DNA of 54,009 nt. Origin: Verrucomicrobiota bacterium. Lineage in GTDB: Bacteria > Verrucomicrobiota > Verrucomicrobiia > Methylacidiphilales > UBA1321. Below, piece by piece: positions 1 through 8,848 of this stretch. Under the pieces are notes generated by a model. The model searched no databases. It was not told where the DNA came from and was given only the letters and a program-made list of their open reading frames with translations. How positions within the stretch are numbered: the first letter of the stretch is position 1; every line of letters begins with the position of its first letter. The stretch spans positions 1 through 54,009 of the forward strand of contig JABDGH010000013.1 in assembly GCA_013286145.1 (NCBI GenBank), given 5' to 3'. The translations under genes and the position numbers were made by a program.

Positions 1-1
1 T

Positions 2-280
2 CATAATCCCGATAAAGGGCCGGTCATCGTTTCACCCAAGAAGGGGCTGATCTACCATGTTCGCGTTGGGGTTGGAAATGACGAAGTGCTTAATCTCGAG
101 GCCACGGCAGAAACGAGCCGGGAAAACCTGCACTGGTTTATCGATGCCACTTATCTCGGGGTGTCTGCTCCGAGCAGCGCGTTACTCTGGAAGCCGCAAC
201 CGGGCAAGCATGTCATCCGGGCCGTCGATGATCTCGGTCGCGCTGATTCGCGGCTGGTGACGGTCACTTCGGTGGAATAA
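2..280 (+). CDS. pbpC: Penicillin-binding protein 1C, C-terminal end (partial)
   Basis: Only the last 92 codons are present; the 5' part lies outside the window. The readable end contains a VSPKKGLIY-type stretch followed by LHWFIDATYLG, a Pro-Gly turn, and VDDLGRADSR, the pattern of the beta-rich C-terminal domain of PBP1C-type bifunctional murein synthases. The missing part would hold the glycosyltransferase and transpeptidase domains, acting in the periplasm on peptidoglycan. The stop at 278-280 lies 2 bp from the stop of the convergent aldose-epimerase gene. Identification rests on the C-terminal domain alone, so another protein carrying this domain is possible. Confidence 0.72.
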   Translation, partial: HNPDKGPVIVSPKKGLIYHVRVGVGNDEVLNLEATAETSRENLHWFIDATYLGVSAPSSALLWKPQPGKHVIRAVDDLGRADSRLVTVTSVE

Positions 281-282
281 TT

Positions 283-1191
283 TTACCACTTGCTCGCATC
301 GAGCGCGCATGTGGCAATTTCCGTCTGGCCGGGAGCGAGATGACGCAAACCTTCGCCGTGATGAATCGCATTGGGAAGGCCAAGCCACGGTTCGATGCAA
401 TAAAAATCAGACTCCGGGGTCTGTGTCCAGGTCGTGACGGCATACCACGGAACGGAGCCGGGGTGCTCCAACTCGAACACTAATTCCTGCCGGGTTCTGG
501 TATTGAGAAGTGTGGCTTTGGAGGTCAGAGGCTGAATTTGAAAACGGTCAATCACCGTAGGATCATCAAGCTGTAGAAGGTCTGTTCGGGCCTTTTCGTG
601 AATGATGGAGCCATCCGGTGTCTGTCGTCCCCATGAAGCGCAGGGAAGATGGAGGGTCCAGTCCGAACGTTCCTCGTGCGGCATGGCAAAATAAAAATGA
701 TGTCCCGCATAATAGGGCAGGGGATGACTTCCCGTGTTGGTCGTTTCAAAACGAATTTCCAATCGTGATGCGGGCAAAAGACTCACCACGACATCAAATT
801 GAAAGGCGAAAGGGTAGCAAATACGGGTTTCTTCGGAATCGGTGATGCGCATTCTGAGAGTATTATCCGATTTATCGTCAATAACCGTAAATTTGGCATC
901 GCGAACAAAACCATGCTGCGGCATCGGTCGAACCGTTCCATTCCCGTCGCGCCATAGCTCGATTTTTCCATCCACGAAATGCCGCGCTAGAAACGGAAAA
1001 AGTACCGGATTACCTCCGCGCACCTTGAGAATCCGGCTCCAATCGGCATCCGAGGGCCAGGTGATAATTTCACGGTCTTGGTGCGTCCATTGCAAAATTC
1101 GTGCTCCGCGGTCGGGGGAGACAAGAACTTTATTTGAGCCCTCAATTAGCTGAAATGCAGGTTGGTTCTGGAAAAGGATGGGGCTTTTCAT
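283..1191 (-). CDS. Aldose 1-epimerase (galactose mutarotase-like) family protein
   Basis: 302 residues starting MKSPILFQNQ. It has the order of an aldose-1-epimerase fold: an early GARILQW strand, GGNPVLFPF, the HGFVRD motif near residue 90 (His in the sugar site), a central YAGHHFYF strand and the late CIEPWLGLPNA stretch carrying the usual catalytic Glu. Such enzymes interconvert anomers of sugars or sugar phosphates in the cytoplasm; the substrate cannot be told. The frame stays open upstream to 1491, but this would run antisense through hpnC, so ATG 1191 is chosen. No clear ribosome site precedes it. Only 15 bp separate it from the divergent hpnC start. Confidence 0.8.
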   Translation of the reverse strand: MKSPILFQNQPAFQLIEGSNKVLVSPDRGARILQWTHQDREIITWPSDADWSRILKVRGGNPVLFPFLARHFVDGKIELWRDGNGTVRPMPQHGFVRDAKFTVIDDKSDNTLRMRITDSEETRICYPFAFQFDVVVSLLPASRLEIRFETTNTGSHPLPYYAGHHFYFAMPHEERSDWTLHLPCASWGRQTPDGSIIHEKARTDLLQLDDPTVIDRFQIQPLTSKATLLNTRTRQELVFELEHPGSVPWYAVTTWTQTPESDFYCIEPWLGLPNAIHHGEGLRHLAPGQTEIATCALDASKW

Positions 1192-1206
1192 GTTTAATAG
1201 GGAGGT

Positions 1207-2130
1207 ATGCCTGTCGAAACCATGATGGACGAGCCGAAAGTCGGAGCCGATGCTAAAAATATCGCCGCCGCCTACGATGCCTGCACCAAGCTGGCGCGAG
1301 CTCATTACGAAAATTTTCCGGTGGGACGTCTCGTTCCTCGCGAGATGCAACCTCACGTCCACGCCGTTTATGCGTTTGCCAGGTATGCCGATGACCTGGC
1401 CGATGAAGGCTATGCGGGTAGCGCCAAGGCGAGTGGTGCACAGGATGTCATGACGCCGGAAGAACGGCTGAAGGCGCTTGATGATTGGCAACGGCAGTTA
1501 TGCTCGGCACCGGGAACGCCGGGACTCCATTTTATTTTTACGGCACTGCATGAAACGATTCGCGAACTTGATCTGCCGATCAGCCTCTTTACCGACCTGC
1601 TCTCGGCCTTTAAGCAGGATGTCGTCAAGCGTCGCTATGCCAATTTTCCCGAAGTGCTCGATTATTGCCGTCGCAGTGCCAATCCCATCGGACGCTTGGT
1701 TCTGCTTTTGCACCGTGTTCGTGATGAGGAGTTGCATCTCCTTTCCGACCAGATTTGCACAGGATTACAATTGGCGAATTTCTGGCAGGATGTCGGGGTT
1801 GACCTGGAAAAAGACCGCATGTACCTGCCGGAAGATGATCGTAAAAATTACAACGTGACCGAGGAAGCTCTCTTTGCACATCGTGCGGATGCGAATTATC
1901 GGAAGCTGCTCGAATTTCAAGTCAAGCGCACGCAGGAAATTTTTGACAAGGGCGGATTGTTGACCAAAAAGCTGCACGGTCTATTGAGGCTTGAAATTCG
2001 CCTGACTTGGCTTGGCGGCACAAAAATTCTCCGCAAGATCGAGGCCTTGAATTTCGACACCTTGAACCATCGTCCCACCCTGGGTAAGGGAGATATGGCG
2101 ATGCTCTTTTTCCAGGCTCTTACCTCGTGA
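1207..2130 (+). CDS. hpnC: Squalene synthase HpnC (hydroxysqualene synthase)
   Basis: 307-residue all-alpha trans-isoprenyl synthase. The first Asp-rich motif is ARYADDLADE (about 58-68) and the second is ANFWQDVGVDLEKDR (about 190-204), the latter typical of HpnC. In the known three-enzyme route HpnD makes presqualene diphosphate from two farnesyl diphosphates, HpnC turns it into hydroxysqualene and HpnE reduces this to squalene for hopanoids or related lipids. The gene overlaps the next gene by GTGA, so the two are co-translated. The GGAGG at 1201-1205 is only one base from ATG 1207; ATGs at 1222 and 1225 are alternatives, so the start is uncertain. No squalene-hopene cyclase is in the window. 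Confidence 0.92.
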   Translation: MPVETMMDEPKVGADAKNIAAAYDACTKLARAHYENFPVGRLVPREMQPHVHAVYAFARYADDLADEGYAGSAKASGAQDVMTPEERLKALDDWQRQLCSAPGTPGLHFIFTALHETIRELDLPISLFTDLLSAFKQDVVKRRYANFPEVLDYCRRSANPIGRLVLLLHRVRDEELHLLSDQICTGLQLANFWQDVGVDLEKDRMYLPEDDRKNYNVTEEALFAHRADANYRKLLEFQVKRTQEIFDKGGLLTKKLHGLLRLEIRLTWLGGTKILRKIEALNFDTLNHRPTLGKGDMAMLFFQALTS

Positions 2131-4343
2131 AAACAGACATGACCGAATCCCCGGCCTCCATGCCTCCGTTGCCCGGAAGCGAAGCCATCACCCAGTCGAG
2201 CAAGTCGAATCTTGCGCTTTCCTTTGCCTCGTTGCCTGAAGCCGAGCGGCGCGCGATGTCGATTTTCTACGCGTTTTGTCGCGTGGTGGATGATGTGGCC
2301 GATTCGACCGAGTTGCCCATCGAGGAGAAGCAACGTCAACTTGGCCAGTGGCGCGAGGAAGTTCGCCGTGCTTATCTCGATAAACCGCACACACCGCTTG
2401 GTCAGGAACTCGCGCAGATTATCCGCCAATACCTGATTGCCCCCACGCCGCTGGAGGAAATTCTCAACGGCGTGGAGATGGATTTGACCATCACGCGCTA
2501 TCCCACTTTTCCCCAGTTGGAACAATATTGTTACCGCGTCGCCAGCGCGGTTGGCCTTGTCAGTATTGATATCTTTGGCTGCCGCCATGCCCGAACGCGC
2601 GATTATGCCGTGGCCCTGGGGATGGCTTTTCAGCTTACGAACATTTTGCGCGACGTGAAAAAAGACGCTTCGTTCGGGAGGATGTACCTGCCGCTGGATG
2701 AACTCTCTGCGTTTGGTGTGACGGAGGACGACATCGTTGAAGGAAACTGGTCGGAAAAAATGCGGCAGTTGTTTCGCTTTCAACATCACCGTGCTCGACA
2801 CTATTTCGCCAAGGCGCACCGGTTGATGGTGCCGTCGGATCGACCGAAACTCATAGCGGCGGAGATCATGCGGGAAGTTTATGAGGGGCTGCTTAATGAA
2901 ATCGAACGCCGCGATTTTGATGTCATGCGTTCTCCGGTGAAGTTGAGCAAACTGGCTAAAATGCGATTGGTATTTCGCGCCAGGAACCGCGAGCAACGCG
3001 CTCCGGTGCGCCCACCCGCACCGAAAAAAGTCGTCGTGCTGGGCGCTGGCTATGCTGGCCTGGCTGCTGCGGCCGAATTGATCCTGCGCGGGCACGATGT
3101 GACTTTGGTGGAAAGCCGTGCCTTGCTCGGAGGGCGTGCCCATAGCTTTATCGATTCCAAAAGCGGCCAGGTTCTCGATAACGGCCAACATATCCTCATG
3201 GGATGTTATCACGAAACGCTGGCCTTGTTGCGGCAATTGGGAGTGGAGGAGCGCCTCTATTCGCCGCCGAACCTACAGGTGCCTTTTGCCAGTGAAAAGG
3301 GGAGAAGCTCGTTGACGGCGACGCTGCCCGCTCCGTTTCATCTTCTTTCCGCATTATTGGGCTATGGTGAACTTTCCTTTGCCGATAAAATGTCGGCGAC
3401 GCGACTGGCGATCAAGTTGCGCTTGGGAAGACGTCCGCGCCTCAAGGAATCGGTGCAGGCGTGGTTGAAGCGTTGGAAACAAACGCCGAATATCGTTCGG
3501 GCGCTTTGGGAGCCTCTTTGCATCGCCGCACTGAATGAACCAGTAGGCACCGCTTCGGCCCGACTTTTCGCCACGGTCATACGCCGTTCGTTTTTGGGAG
3601 GTGCGGATGATTCCAAAATTCTTCTGAGCCGCGTGGGGCTAAGTGATCTTTTTGCGCCTGAAGTACGGCGATTGCTTGAAATGTGTCGAAGCACCATTCG
3701 ACTTCAGACACCTGTTGCCGGATTGCGCTTTGAAGGTTCCATGCTTCGCGAAATTAAGCTGAACGACGGTTCAAGTTTTCAGCCGGATGCGGTGGTCAGT
3801 GCATTGCCGTGGCATGCGTTACGTGCGTTTTTGCCTCCGGAAAGCAAGCTGGTTGAGGCCTGTAAGAAAATTCAGGACGCGCCTATCGTCAGCCTGCATC
3901 TCTGGATGGATCGTCCCGTTTTGAACGAACCATTCATCGGCTTGCTCGATTCACCAGTTCATTGGGTTTTCAATCGCGATAACATTCATGGAGTTGAAGC
4001 CAATCAGGAGGGCCACGTCATTACGGCGGTGGTCAGCGGTGCTCGTGATCTTGTGGATAAATCGGCCACCGAACTGGAAGACCTCACGCTTAAGGAAATG
4101 GAACGCTTTATTCCCGAGATGCGCGGAGCACGGGTGCTTCATCGCATGGTCTATAAGGCGCGGAGTGCAACCTTTGCGGCCACCCCCGAAGCGGAAGAGC
4201 ATCGGCCTGGAGCAAACACTGAATGGTATAATTTCTGGCTGGCGGGAGATTGGACGAATACAGGATTACCCGCCACGATTGAAGGCGCTATTTTGAGCGG
4301 ACGACGGGCCGCTGAAGCGGTGGACGAAGCAATTTTAAGCTGA
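2127..4343 (+). CDS. hpnDE: Fused presqualene diphosphate synthase HpnD / hydroxysqualene oxidoreductase HpnE
   Basis: 738 residues with two enzymes in one chain. Residues 1 to about 285 are a second trans-isoprenyl synthase (FCRVVDDVADS near 50-60; LTNILRDVKKD near 170-180), matching HpnD. A short Pro/Arg-rich linker (about 285-300) leads into an FAD-binding amine-oxidase-like enzyme starting KKVVVLGAGYAGLAAAA with GAGYAG at 306-311, an ESRALLGGRA stretch after it, and the closing AGDWTNTGLPATIEGA motif near the C-terminus, matching HpnE. The open frame is continuous through the junction. GTG 2127 overlaps the hpnC stop; ATG 2139 is an alternative. With hpnC this one transcript encodes the whole conversion of farnesyl diphosphate to squalene. 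Confidence 0.9.
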   Translation: MKTDMTESPASMPPLPGSEAITQSSKSNLALSFASLPEAERRAMSIFYAFCRVVDDVADSTELPIEEKQRQLGQWREEVRRAYLDKPHTPLGQELAQIIRQYLIAPTPLEEILNGVEMDLTITRYPTFPQLEQYCYRVASAVGLVSIDIFGCRHARTRDYAVALGMAFQLTNILRDVKKDASFGRMYLPLDELSAFGVTEDDIVEGNWSEKMRQLFRFQHHRARHYFAKAHRLMVPSDRPKLIAAEIMREVYEGLLNEIERRDFDVMRSPVKLSKLAKMRLVFRARNREQRAPVRPPAPKKVVVLGAGYAGLAAAAELILRGHDVTLVESRALLGGRAHSFIDSKSGQVLDNGQHILMGCYHETLALLRQLGVEERLYSPPNLQVPFASEKGRSSLTATLPAPFHLLSALLGYGELSFADKMSATRLAIKLRLGRRPRLKESVQAWLKRWKQTPNIVRALWEPLCIAALNEPVGTASARLFATVIRRSFLGGADDSKILLSRVGLSDLFAPEVRRLLEMCRSTIRLQTPVAGLRFEGSMLREIKLNDGSSFQPDAVVSALPWHALRAFLPPESKLVEACKKIQDAPIVSLHLWMDRPVLNEPFIGLLDSPVHWVFNRDNIHGVEANQEGHVITAVVSGARDLVDKSATELEDLTLKEMERFIPEMRGARVLHRMVYKARSATFAATPEAEEHRPGANTEWYNFWLAGDWTNTGLPATIEGAILSGRRAAEAVDEAILS

Positions 4344-4432
4344 TCGGGACTAGGTTTTTTTGAGCCGCTCGGTACGGTGGGAGAGGGTGGATGCCGACTA
4401 TCCGAGTCGAGCTACGGGCCCTGGGAAACATG

Positions 4433-4482
4433 TGGACAAAAAATAAAGGCGATCCGCGCCTTGCGCAAGATCGCCTTTATTT
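4433..4482 (-). terminator. Strong rho-independent terminator of the prepilin-like gene
   Basis: A perfect 14-bp inverted repeat (4441-4454 with 4469-4482, arm AAATAAAGGCGATC) encloses a 14-nt loop. Read on the minus strand the stem is followed by a T-rich tract (4440 downward), and it lies about 20 bp beyond the stop at 4503. It may also stop transcription leaving hpnDE from the other side, though the plus-strand T tract is weak. Confidence 0.85.
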
Positions 4483-4502
4483 GGGAGAAATCGAAATCCG
4501 TA

Positions 4503-5216
4503 TTAGGGCTTTAACTGCGTGTAGGTCGCACCTGGGCTTACGTAAAAAGAAGGGGAAAACATTCCAGGTGAGCCAGCTGCGGTTACAGAGCCGGGAACAG
4601 TGGCAGTCGTGCCACTAACTTGAGCCTTGATGAAAACGGCGCTATTGCTCTTGTAGCAAACTGCCATCCCATGATTACCGAAAGGATTCTTATTGGTTAG
4701 CTCAATCGCCGGGGCGGCAGCACCTTGTGCAGGCACGGGAACATTTTGGCCAGTGCTAAATATGGCTGGCATACCGTCCGGATCACTGGTCGTGAGCCCA
4801 ACGCTGCCAGTAGCCGGAGGCGTGGGGGCGGCACCCGCCATGAAATCCCAAGCAATATTGGAAGCTCCAATGGCTTTAATATCCGTACCCTTGTAGGCTT
4901 GGGCACCGGAAGCGGCAAAAATACTGGCATCTTGAATGTACTGGCCTTGAACCAAGGCAATGCAGACATCTTCGGAATTGGATCCACCGGGGTACGTCCC
5001 AACGTCAACGGAATACTGAAATGCTGACAAGCCTAGCGTACGTGCCGTTTGCATGCCTGCGCTTTCCTTGGCTTTTTCCAAGCCTTGGGTAATCGGGCCG
5101 AGGGCGACGCCTGCGAGGATGGCGATAATTCCTATGACCACGAGCAATTCAACGAGGGTGAAACCGCCTCGGGTGGACTTACGGGCGGTATAAGAGGTGA
5201 GACGGTATTTAGACAT
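4503..5216 (-). CDS. Prepilin-like protein with type IV N-terminal methylation motif
   Basis: 237 residues. A short basic leader ends in RGG, followed by FTLVELLVVIGIIAILAGVA (from residue 19), the classical prepilin peptidase cleavage site with Glu at position 5 and a hydrophobic helix. The rest is Gly/Ala/Thr/Pro-rich with few charged residues and two separated Cys (VCIAL and VCYKS), consistent with a pseudopilin or minor pilin fold. Such proteins are assembled in type II secretion or type IV pilus-like machines; Verrucomicrobia and Planctomycetes carry many solitary copies of unknown role. It is monocistronic, with its own terminator and no secretion genes nearby. Confidence 0.88.
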   Translation of the reverse strand: MSKYRLTSYTARKSTRGGFTLVELLVVIGIIAILAGVALGPITQGLEKAKESAGMQTARTLGLSAFQYSVDVGTYPGGSNSEDVCIALVQGQYIQDASIFAASGAQAYKGTDIKAIGASNIAWDFMAGAAPTPPATGSVGLTTSDPDGMPAIFSTGQNVPVPAQGAAAPAIELTNKNPFGNHGMAVCYKSNSAVFIKAQVSGTTATVPGSVTAAGSPGMFSPSFYVSPGATYTQLKP

Positions 5217-5357
5217 ACCTGAATATAATACGATGGGGCTTAAACGTCAAATAATGAAATGGAGATAAACCGCCTTTTAAATCCTGTCATACTGAGTGAC
5301 GGAGTGGTCATTTCGGTTCACTCGACAAAGTGTGAGCCAAGCGGGTAGATTCCACTC

Positions 5358-7895
5358 TTGAACCCGAGTCTTCCGTCATTACCGATTGTTTCCCTGCGCG
5401 GCGAGCTTGCCCGGGTTTTGCGCGAACAGAACCGCGTCATCCTTCAGGCTCCCACTGGTTCCGGTAAATCGACTCAGGTTCCGCAATATCTTCTCGACGA
5501 CGGACTGGCTGGTAAAGGCCGCATCGTGGTTTTGCAACCGCGACGGTTGGCGGCACGTCTGCTGGCCAAACGGGTAGCCGAGGAGCGCAGCGCGTCGCTT
5601 GGCGGTGAAGTCGGTTTCCAATACCGGCTCGAAAATGTTTCCAGTCGCGACACGCGCATTCTTTATGTGACCGAGGGTATTCTTCTGCGCCAGATGCAGG
5701 AAAATTCGACTTTGCCGGGCATCAGCGTTCTCGTCTTTGACGAATTTCACGAGCGGCATCTCGAAGGCGATCTTGCCCTGGCCCGCGCACGGCAAATCCA
5801 GCAAACGACGCGTCTCGACCTCAAAATAATCGTCATGTCGGCCACGCTCGAAACGAGCCTGTTGGTCGATTATCTCAAGCCATGCGAAGTGCTCGAATCG
5901 CCGGGAAAAATGTTTCCCGTCTCGCTCGAGTATCTGCCCAAACCGAGCGAAGCCCCGGCCTGGGATATCGCCGCCGATGCCTGCGAGCAGCTTATCGCCT
6001 CGGGAAAATGCCCCGAGGGCGATATCCTGATCTTCATGCCCGGCGCGTATGAAATTCAGCGCACCCTGAGCGCTGTACGCGATCTCTCCTCGACGCGGGG
6101 ATTCGTTTTTCACTCATTGCATGGCGAGCTTCCGCCCGCCGAGCAGGACGCGGCGGTGACGCCGGGATCGAAACGCAAAATCATCGTCTCGACGAACGTG
6201 GCGGAGACGTCGCTCACCATCGATGGAGTGCGGGCGATCATTGACAGCGGCCTGGCCCGCGTGGCGCGATTTGATCCGCATCGCGGAATCAACACGTTGC
6301 TCATCGAAAAAATCAGCCGCGCCTCGGCCCAGCAAAGGCTCGGACGCGCGGGACGCACCGCATCGGGGCATGGCGTCCGGCTTTGGACCGAACGCGAGCA
6401 CGAGCAACGTGCGGCGCAGACCATGCCGGAAATCCGGCGTCTGGAACTCAGCGGTGCCTTGCTTACCCTTAAAGCCAGCGGCATCGACGACCTTGAAAAC
6501 TTTCCATGGGTCGAAGCGCCGGAAACGAAGTCTTTCCTTCGCGCCCGGCAACTTTTGCAGGATCTCGGGGCGCTTGATCATCATCAGGCCTTGACCGTTA
6601 CGGGACGGCGGATGGCCTCGTTTCCCGCTCATCCCCGTTTTGCCCGCATGTTGCTCTCCGCGCATGAACTGGGATGCGTACGTGCCGCCGCGCTGATTGC
6701 CGCGCTTTCACAAAGCCGGGGCATTCTGCTCAGGAGCGAAGGCAAGCGCATGGACGAAACGCGCGAGGATATTCTCGGTGGCGAGGCCGAATCCGATTTC
6801 TTTATCCTGATGCGCGCGTGGCGTTTTGCGCAAAGGCATCAATTCGATCCGCAACGCTGTCGTACTCTCGGCATTCACGGCGGATCGGCGCGCGAAGTGG
6901 CAGGGACTCTCGACCAACTGCTTCGACTTTCAGAACGGGCCGGGCTGGACATTGCGGAAAAACCAGCCGGTTCTGAGGCCATTCAGCGATGCATCCTCAC
7001 TGGCTTTTCGGATCAACTCGCGCGGCGTATCGACCAGGGAACGCTTCGGTGTCGTCTCATCCATCAACGCACGGGTGAGTTGGCCCGGGAAAGCATTGTG
7101 CGTAAAAGCGATCTCTTCGTTGCGGGCGAAATTCGTGAAGTTCAATCGCGTGATGAATTGCGCGTGTTGCTCAGCCAGGCAACTGCCGTCGAGGAGTCAT
7201 GGTTGCGCGATGCCTTCCCCGACGATTTCAGCGAAGGAACGGAAACGCTCTTCGATCCGAATCTTCGCCGTGTCGTGACTCGTCGGACGCGTCTCTTCCG
7301 CGATCTTGTCCTCGATTATAAAGAACAGGATTCCACGGATGCCGAGGCTTCGTCCCGGCTTCTCGCAGAGGAAGTCTTGTCGGGTCGCTGCCCGTTAAAA
7401 GGCTGGGACGATGCGGTGGAACAATGGTTCGTGCGGCTCAACTGTCTGCGAGGTTGGATGCCGGAACTCGAATTGCCCGCCGCCGATGACGAAGGCCGCC
7501 GCGCCATCGTCAGCCAACTTTGTCACGGCGCTTTTACTTACAAGGCGATCAAGGACGTCGATGTATGGCCCGCCCTGCGCGCATGGCTCTCGCCTCAAGC
7601 CCAGCGATGGCTCGACCAGTTTGCCCCGGAACGGCTCGAACTTCCCGGTGGGCGCAAGGCGAGGATCATCTACACGATTGAGAGTTCGCCGATGACTGCC
7701 GCGCGTATCCAGGATTTATACGGCGTGACCAATCTCACGGTGGCCAAGGGACGCGTGCCGGTGACGATTCAGATTCTTGCGCCGAATCAGCGGCCTGTGC
7801 AGATCACGACCAATCTTGCTAATTTCTGGAAGGAAAGTTATCCCAAGATCAAACAGGAGCTCCAGCGCAAGTACCCCAGGCACGAGTGGAAATAA
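5358..7895 (+). CDS. hrpB: ATP-dependent RNA helicase HrpB
   Basis: 845 residues, the usual HrpB length. Motif I is APTGSGKST (31-39), motif II is the DEFH variant (FDEFHERHLEGDL, 128-139), motif III is SATLE, motif V STNVAETSLTIDGV and motif VI QRLGRAGRTASG. A long C-terminal HrpB-type region ends with the characteristic GRVPVTIQILAPNQRPVQIT followed by an FW..SYP..K stretch. It is a DEAH-family helicase of RNA metabolism; the exact physiological role is poorly known in the family. The best start is TTG at 5358, because the conserved LPIVSLRGEL segment begins within ten residues and no ATG precedes it. The next gene follows after 9 bp. Confidence 0.93.
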   Translation: MNPSLPSLPIVSLRGELARVLREQNRVILQAPTGSGKSTQVPQYLLDDGLAGKGRIVVLQPRRLAARLLAKRVAEERSASLGGEVGFQYRLENVSSRDTRILYVTEGILLRQMQENSTLPGISVLVFDEFHERHLEGDLALARARQIQQTTRLDLKIIVMSATLETSLLVDYLKPCEVLESPGKMFPVSLEYLPKPSEAPAWDIAADACEQLIASGKCPEGDILIFMPGAYEIQRTLSAVRDLSSTRGFVFHSLHGELPPAEQDAAVTPGSKRKIIVSTNVAETSLTIDGVRAIIDSGLARVARFDPHRGINTLLIEKISRASAQQRLGRAGRTASGHGVRLWTEREHEQRAAQTMPEIRRLELSGALLTLKASGIDDLENFPWVEAPETKSFLRARQLLQDLGALDHHQALTVTGRRMASFPAHPRFARMLLSAHELGCVRAAALIAALSQSRGILLRSEGKRMDETREDILGGEAESDFFILMRAWRFAQRHQFDPQRCRTLGIHGGSAREVAGTLDQLLRLSERAGLDIAEKPAGSEAIQRCILTGFSDQLARRIDQGTLRCRLIHQRTGELARESIVRKSDLFVAGEIREVQSRDELRVLLSQATAVEESWLRDAFPDDFSEGTETLFDPNLRRVVTRRTRLFRDLVLDYKEQDSTDAEASSRLLAEEVLSGRCPLKGWDDAVEQWFVRLNCLRGWMPELELPAADDEGRRAIVSQLCHGAFTYKAIKDVDVWPALRAWLSPQAQRWLDQFAPERLELPGGRKARIIYTIESSPMTAARIQDLYGVTNLTVAKGRVPVTIQILAPNQRPVQITTNLANFWKESYPKIKQELQRKYPRHEWK

Positions 7896-7904
7896 TTTAT
7901 TTTT

Positions 7905-8225
7905 ATGAACCCCGATCCATTAATTGCCAAGTATCAGGATTTGTTGAAACAGCGTCCCAATGACGAATTGCTCCATTTCAGTCTCGGCAAGGCCCTCTAT
8001 GATGCAGGCCGTTTACCCGAGGCAGAGGAAAACTTGAAGGCCGCGCTGAAAGCCAAGCCCGATTGGATGGTGGTTGCCATGTTGCTGGCCAAAATCGCCC
8101 AACGGCAAAATGACAAGGCCGGTGCCCGGGCATTCTATGAAAAGGCGCTCGAACTGGCGATTGCCCAGGAGCACGAAGGGCCGGAAGACGAAATTCGTAC
8201 CGCCTTGACTCACTTGAATGGATAA
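7905..8225 (+). CDS. Small tetratricopeptide-repeat protein
   Basis: 106 residues, entirely helical TPR-like: two or three degenerate 34-residue repeats with the LGKALYDAGRLPEAEENLKAAL signature (about 28-49) and a second helix pair ending YEKALELA. No signal peptide, so probably cytoplasmic. It follows hrpB by 9 bp and may be co-transcribed. Proteins of this size usually act as protein-binding adaptors; the partner cannot be inferred. Confidence 0.75.
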   Translation: MNPDPLIAKYQDLLKQRPNDELLHFSLGKALYDAGRLPEAEENLKAALKAKPDWMVVAMLLAKIAQRQNDKAGARAFYEKALELAIAQEHEGPEDEIRTALTHLNG

Positions 8226-8272
8226 CGTGGTTCTCGCCTATTTATAAAAGAGGCTCTAGTTTTTTATCTGCG

Positions 8273-8842
8273 ATGAAATCTTTTCTCTCTCTATTCAGTT
8301 GTCTTGTGATCGTGGCCGCAACCTCCAATGCCTTTGCTGCCGCGCCTTCCACCAATGCACCGCCGGTGACTCCCCCGCCTGTGAAGGCTCAAAAAGCTGG
8401 CGCGCCAACCGAAGTTAAGGCATCTCCGGCGGCACCCAAACCAGTCGAATCGAAGTTCGATGATTACCTGAAGGAACTGGGCGACGCGCTTAAGCTTACC
8501 GACGATGAAAAAAAGGATATTCAAACCTATTACGTGGCCGACGCAGGATTGCTTAAAAACATCCTGAATAACGATGCGCTTTCGCCTCTTCAACAAGCCC
8601 GGCAGGTTTCCGATCTGCGGGAAGCCCGGAATGTCAAAATCGCGGCTCGTTTACAGGATGCAGATCGGCAGCACACCTTTCTTAAGGTGGAGGCCAAATA
8701 TCGCGTTGCTTTGACCGAACTGGCGGCGAACGGAGGTCTCGTTCTCACGGAGCCACCCCCAACCGCTCCTGCTCCTGCCGTCGTCGCCCCAACTCCCGGC
8801 CAGGCTGAAAAAACGCCGAAGGCAAAAAGCGCGGCGAAGTAA
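8273..8842 (+). CDS. Secreted protein with LTxxQ-like helical core, unknown function
   Basis: 189 residues. A signal peptide is clear (MKSFLSLFSCLVIVAATSNA then FAAAPS, likely cut after AFA). A Pro/Ala linker (about 25-60) precedes a charged helical core (DDYLKELGDALKLTDDEKKDIQ to about 155) that resembles periplasmic Spy/CpxP-type LTxxQ helices, and the tail is again Pro/Ala/Lys-rich. Predicted periplasmic. It is 6 bp upstream of nadC and could share its transcript. I do not recognise a named family. Confidence 0.72.
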   Translation: MKSFLSLFSCLVIVAATSNAFAAAPSTNAPPVTPPPVKAQKAGAPTEVKASPAAPKPVESKFDDYLKELGDALKLTDDEKKDIQTYYVADAGLLKNILNNDALSPLQQARQVSDLREARNVKIAARLQDADRQHTFLKVEAKYRVALTELAANGGLVLTEPPPTAPAPAVVAPTPGQAEKTPKAKSAAK

Positions 8843-8848
8843 GCATCC

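Noticed and set aside
1917-3236. Long open frame of 439 codons on the minus strand
   Set aside because: Runs antisense to hpnC and hpnDE, has no recognisable motif and mirrors their codon bias.
5281-5345. REP-like arm before hrpB
   Set aside because: GTCATACTGAG and CTCGACAAAGTGTGAG resemble the family but are too diverged to count.
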